From NCBI GenBank assembly GCA_030765605.1, contig JAVCCG010000126.1, forward strand, positions 1 to 62,842: DNA of 62,842 bases. The letters are read 5' to 3'. A program made the position numbers and the translations under genes. The notes beneath the pieces are model-generated. The model did no database searches. It was not told the origin of the DNA and saw nothing but the letters and a program-made list of their open reading frames with translations. Shown in pieces: positions 59,874-62,842 of this stretch (within the stretch, counting starts at the first letter, position 1; each line of letters starts with the position of its first letter). The DNA is from Candidatus Alcyoniella australis. GTDB lineage: Bacteria; Lernaellota; Lernaellaia; JAVCCG01; Alcyoniellaceae.

Positions 59874-61163
59874 CTATCCCTCGTAGCTTATTTCCACGCG
59901 CTCGACCAATGCCAGGTCGCGCTTATGAAATTGCGAGGCAATGAAAAACAACAATCCGCCCATGGCCGCAAACAACGGCAACATGGACAATCCGGTATGC
60001 AGCCCGTAACGATCGGAGAGCGCTCCGACGAAGATCGGGCCCAACGAGCTGCCCAACAGGTTCTGCACGATCACGCACAACCCGTAGGATGTGGCGCGCA
60101 GCCCGGGATGAATCACATCCTGGGTCGTTGCGGCCGCCGCGGGCAAATAGAACACTGCCAGCGCCCCGGCCAGCAGCAGCATCGCGTACTGCGCGGCGCC
60201 TTGCAGCAGCACCATCGCCGTAAACAACACCAATGCGAACAACGACGAGCTCAACGCGGCGAACAGTGGGCGCGCATTTTCACGCTTCCTGCGCCAGCGG
60301 TCCACCAGGTAGCCGCCCAGCGGCGCGCCGATCATCGCCGGCAGCATCACCAGGCCGCCCTTGAGTCCGGCGCGATCCATCGGCAGCCCGTCGATGCGAT
60401 GGTAATAGGCCGGCAGCCAGCTGAGCAGCGAGGTGGTGACGAAGGTGTTTGCGGCAAACCCGAGGTAGGTGAAGATCAACGTTCCGTTGCGCGTGAATTC
60501 GCGCAGTACGTCGATCCGCCGCATCCGCACCCTCTCCTGCTTTTTATCCGCGGGTTTGATCAGCTCCACGGTGCGGTAGTCGCGGATGCGGAAGAACAGC
60601 AGCGCAATGATCATCCCGGGCAACGCCACCAATCCGAAAGCATGACGCCATCCCCAGTGCACCGCGACGAACCCGCCCAGGGCCACGCCCAGAGCGCTGC
60701 CCAGCGGAATCGAGGCGTTCCAGATCCCCATCACCGTTGACCGCTTGTTTTCCGGGAACAGCGCCGCGATCATCGCCGTGCCGCCCGGTGAGTAACCGGC
60801 CTCGCCGATCCCGACCAGCGAGCGCGCGGCGAACATCTGCCGATAGTTGCGCGTGAAGGCGCAGGCGCCGGTGGCCAGGCTCCACAGCAGAGCCATCATC
60901 CCGATGGTGCGTCGCCTGGACCAGCGGTCGACGAGCATCGAGCAGGGCAGCGCGAAGACCAGGATCGACCAGTAGACCGCCGAGACCAGCATGCCGCACT
61001 GGGTGTCGTTGATCCCCCAATCGAGTTTGATATGTTCAAAGAGCGAGACAACGACCATTCGGTCGGTGTAGTCGAACATGTAGAGCAGAAACAGCAGGAC
61101 GAAGACGTAGCGCGCGTAGCCTCTAGATATCGCGCCCTCCTGGCCCGCCGCCGCGTCGCTCAT
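59874..61163 (-). CDS. MFS transporter
   Basis: A 429-residue major facilitator with twelve helices and the inter-helix motif DRWSRRRTIG after helix 2. It resembles the anion:cation symporter group that takes up organic acids. It overlaps the AOR gene by 4 bases, tying its substrate to that enzyme. Confidence 0.9.
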   Translation of the reverse strand: MSDAAAGQEGAISRGYARYVFVLLFLLYMFDYTDRMVVVSLFEHIKLDWGINDTQCGMLVSAVYWSILVFALPCSMLVDRWSRRRTIGMMALLWSLATGACAFTRNYRQMFAARSLVGIGEAGYSPGGTAMIAALFPENKRSTVMGIWNASIPLGSALGVALGGFVAVHWGWRHAFGLVALPGMIIALLFFRIRDYRTVELIKPADKKQERVRMRRIDVLREFTRNGTLIFTYLGFAANTFVTTSLLSWLPAYYHRIDGLPMDRAGLKGGLVMLPAMIGAPLGGYLVDRWRRKRENARPLFAALSSSLFALVLFTAMVLLQGAAQYAMLLLAGALAVFYLPAAAATTQDVIHPGLRATSYGLCVIVQNLLGSSLGPIFVGALSDRYGLHTGLSMLPLFAAMGGLLFFIASQFHKRDLALVERVEISYEG

Positions 61164-62842
61164 TCCAGATAGCGTTCCAGGTTCAACTGCGAAGCGTGTT
61201 CGGGCAGTACCCGCCCCTGCGCATCCCAGCCGCGTTCAGCGTAAAGCTCGCCGAGCATCAGCTCGAGGTCGGGCAACACATCGCCGGCGTTGCCCGTGCC
61301 GCGACGGTCAAGCAGCACGCGTCCGGCCAACGTGTCGTCGGCCGCGCTGATTCCAAGCCGCTGGAGATACATCCGCTTAAGCGTATAGATCCGATCGCCG
61401 ACCTGCATCAGCTCGCGGTCGTCGTACTTCCAGCCGAAGACCAGCTCGATCATCTTGATCATCTGCGGCTTGCGCACGCCGCCGGAGAGCAGGAACTTGC
61501 ACAGTCCCAGTGCGTCGAACACCGAGTTGAACTCCTGCATCCGCGCCGTGATCCGTCCCTTGTTCTGCGAGGTGTAGATCTCGATATTCTCGGGGAAGTC
61601 CATGTCGTCGATCTTCAGCCCCTCGTCCAAATAGTGGGCGAAGCTCTCATTGTGCGATCCGCCGCGGTTGCCCGTGGCATAGGTCGCGGCCGAGCTGACC
61701 GTGGCCCGCGGATCGTGCATCGGCAGCTCGAGACCCTTGGAGTGCACTGCAAAGTGCTCGGAGCCTCCGCCCAGACGCTTAGCCGCAATGCGCACGCCGT
61801 CGGCCAGCAGGTCGCCGATTCCGCGGCGATTGGCGATCATCTCGATCAATTTGTGCGTTGCCTCGCCATCGCCCCATTGCGGCTTGACTCCCTCCAATTG
61901 CGGATCGTCCATCTTCACGATCCCGCGCTCGCAACACTCGAAAAGAAAGCTGAGCAGCACTCCGGCCGAGATCGTGTCCAGGCCCAGCTTGTTGCACAGC
62001 ATGTTGGAAACGGTCAGATCCTCGGGGCTGTCGATTAAGAGGTTCGAGCCCAGCGCGCCCGTGCTCTCGTACTCGGGCTGGTTGGCGCGCAGCCCCGCGT
62101 GCTTGCCGTGTTTGAGTTCCACCTGCTTGCCGCAGGCGATGGGGCAGGCAAAGCACGCCGCGTTTTTAAAAAGCATCTCGTCGGCGTAAACCTGGCCGCT
62201 GATCTTGGCCGCGCCCTCCCACGAACCCAGGGCCCAGTTCTTGATCGGCAGGTCGCCGCTGACCTCGCGCCGCGCCACGGCCCCGGCGGTTCCGAACTTG
62301 GAGAGCCCGGCCGCGGCCTGCTTGATCGATTGGTTGAGCTCGCGCACGTAAGCGGTCAACGCCTGCTGATCGTGGGCCTGCGGTTTGATCTCACCATGGA
62401 CCGCGATCGCCTTGAGCCGTTTGCGACCCAGCACGCAGCCGATTCCGGTGCGGCCCGCGGCTCGCGGAAACTGCCCTTCGAACATCATCGAGGCAAACAG
62501 CACCTCGCGTTCGCCCGCCGGACCGATCAGGCCGATCTGCGCGCCTTTGGGCAACTCGGCCTGCAATTTGTCGTGGGCCGCGAAAGTATCAAGGCCCCAC
62601 AGGTGCGCGGCGTCGCGCAGCTCGACCCCCTGCTCGCTCACGAATAAATAGGACGGACGCTCACAGCGGCCCTTGACGATCAAGCCGTCAAACCCGGTGC
62701 GCTTGAGTCTGGCGCCGAACTTGCCGCCCACGCTGGATTCGCCGAGCACGCCGGTCAACGGCGAGCGGAACAGCAGCGAGGTCTTGCACGCCGTGGGCAC
62801 GGGAAAACCGGTGAGCAGGCCGTTGGCGATCACCAGCGCCTC
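61160..62842 (-). CDS. Tungsten aldehyde:ferredoxin oxidoreductase, 5' end missing
   Basis: About 560 C-terminal residues of an AOR-family enzyme; the frame is open to the right edge and the N-terminal domain lies outside. Pterin-site motifs GRTGIGCVLGRKRLKAI and EYESTGALGSN are present. Cluster cysteines are CFACPIAC near 227 of the visible part, with the fourth in DALGLCKF near 444. It oxidises aldehydes to acids (or reduces acids) with ferredoxin. It is first in the AOR-MFS-DASS-TetR cassette. Confidence 0.93.
   Translation of the reverse strand, partial: EALVIANGLLTGFPVPTACKTSLLFRSPLTGVLGESSVGGKFGARLKRTGFDGLIVKGRCERPSYLFVSEQGVELRDAAHLWGLDTFAAHDKLQAELPKGAQIGLIGPAGEREVLFASMMFEGQFPRAAGRTGIGCVLGRKRLKAIAVHGEIKPQAHDQQALTAYVRELNQSIKQAAAGLSKFGTAGAVARREVSGDLPIKNWALGSWEGAAKISGQVYADEMLFKNAACFACPIACGKQVELKHGKHAGLRANQPEYESTGALGSNLLIDSPEDLTVSNMLCNKLGLDTISAGVLLSFLFECCERGIVKMDDPQLEGVKPQWGDGEATHKLIEMIANRRGIGDLLADGVRIAAKRLGGGSEHFAVHSKGLELPMHDPRATVSSAATYATGNRGGSHNESFAHYLDEGLKIDDMDFPENIEIYTSQNKGRITARMQEFNSVFDALGLCKFLLSGGVRKPQMIKMIELVFGWKYDDRELMQVGDRIYTLKRMYLQRLGISAADDTLAGRVLLDRRGTGNAGDVLPDLELMLGELYAERGWDAQGRVLPEHASQLNLERYLE

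Overview
The window reads as one contiguous piece of chromosome from a GC-rich, Gram-negative, probably anaerobic bacterium. Signs of an outer membrane are lipobox lipoproteins, beta-barrel-like proteins and a LolA-like carrier. Signs of anaerobic metal-dependent metabolism are hypA/hypB, a CbiM-CbiQ-CbiO Ni/Co importer and a tungsten-type aldehyde:ferredoxin oxidoreductase. The gene order DUF4390 - ntrY - ntrX - ispG - proS is one I associate with deltaproteobacterial lineages (Desulfobacterota/Myxococcota-like or a related candidate phylum). I cannot name the species. No phage, IS transposase, CRISPR array or rRNA was found.

Layout: (1) 2-6853, plus strand: a partial membrane-anchored protein, a Tat-exported metallophosphoesterase, a PurF-type amidotransferase with its own promoter, and a 918-aa lipoprotein hydrolase. 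(2) 6854-8267: the only long non-coding stretch. It is packed with short hairpins whose stems covary, a 94-bp direct repeat, an 11-bp GC hairpin and a 28-bp inverted repeat. (3) 8268-15127, plus strand: asd, a CFI-box C-terminal-domain surface protein, an OMP, truA, a phosphodiesterase-family membrane protein and an FHA protein, closed by a clear terminator. (4) 15243-18681, minus strand: a GAF-HD-GYP protein, a cysteine-rich ferredoxin, hypB and hypA. (5) 18788-20196, plus strand: a RuBisCO-like protein, then tRNA-Ala and tRNA-Leu. (6) 20220-29038, minus strand: a GT39-like enzyme, a DegT aminotransferase, a B12-radical SAM protein, tRNA-Thr (plus strand), and an envelope trio of barrel-like protein plus two lipoproteins. 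(7) 29188-34518, plus strand: a LolA-like protein, two FtsX permeases, an ATPase and a barrel-like protein. A perfect 17-bp TetR-style palindrome lies between the divergent promoters of blocks 6 and 7.

(8) 34567-47988, minus strand: a tightly overlapped run of GH51-like glycosidase, histidine kinase, MBL-fold hydrolase, trmJ, GATase, pyrF, proS, ispG, ntrX, ntrY and DUF4390. (9) 48089-50755: cbiO, cbiQ and cbiM behind a promoter overlapped by a GTAGTAC-N13-GTACTAC inverted repeat, the layout expected of a NikR-like operator. (10) 50882-55046: a MATE exporter, a second B12-radical SAM protein and a geranylgeranyl-reductase-type flavoprotein. (11) 55151-57612, plus strand: an NhaP/TrkA antiporter followed by a decayed glycosyltransferase-like gene. 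(12) 57614-62842, minus strand: AOR (runs off the window), MFS transporter, DASS transporter and TetR regulator, a compact organic-acid or aldehyde uptake and oxidation cassette.

The most promising material for new biology is the covarying hairpin array, the divergent envelope regulon around the 17-bp palindrome, the HTH/poly-cysteine ferredoxin coupled to hypAB, the RuBisCO-like protein, and the AOR-MFS-DASS-TetR cassette. All functional calls come from reading motifs by eye; no database search was possible.
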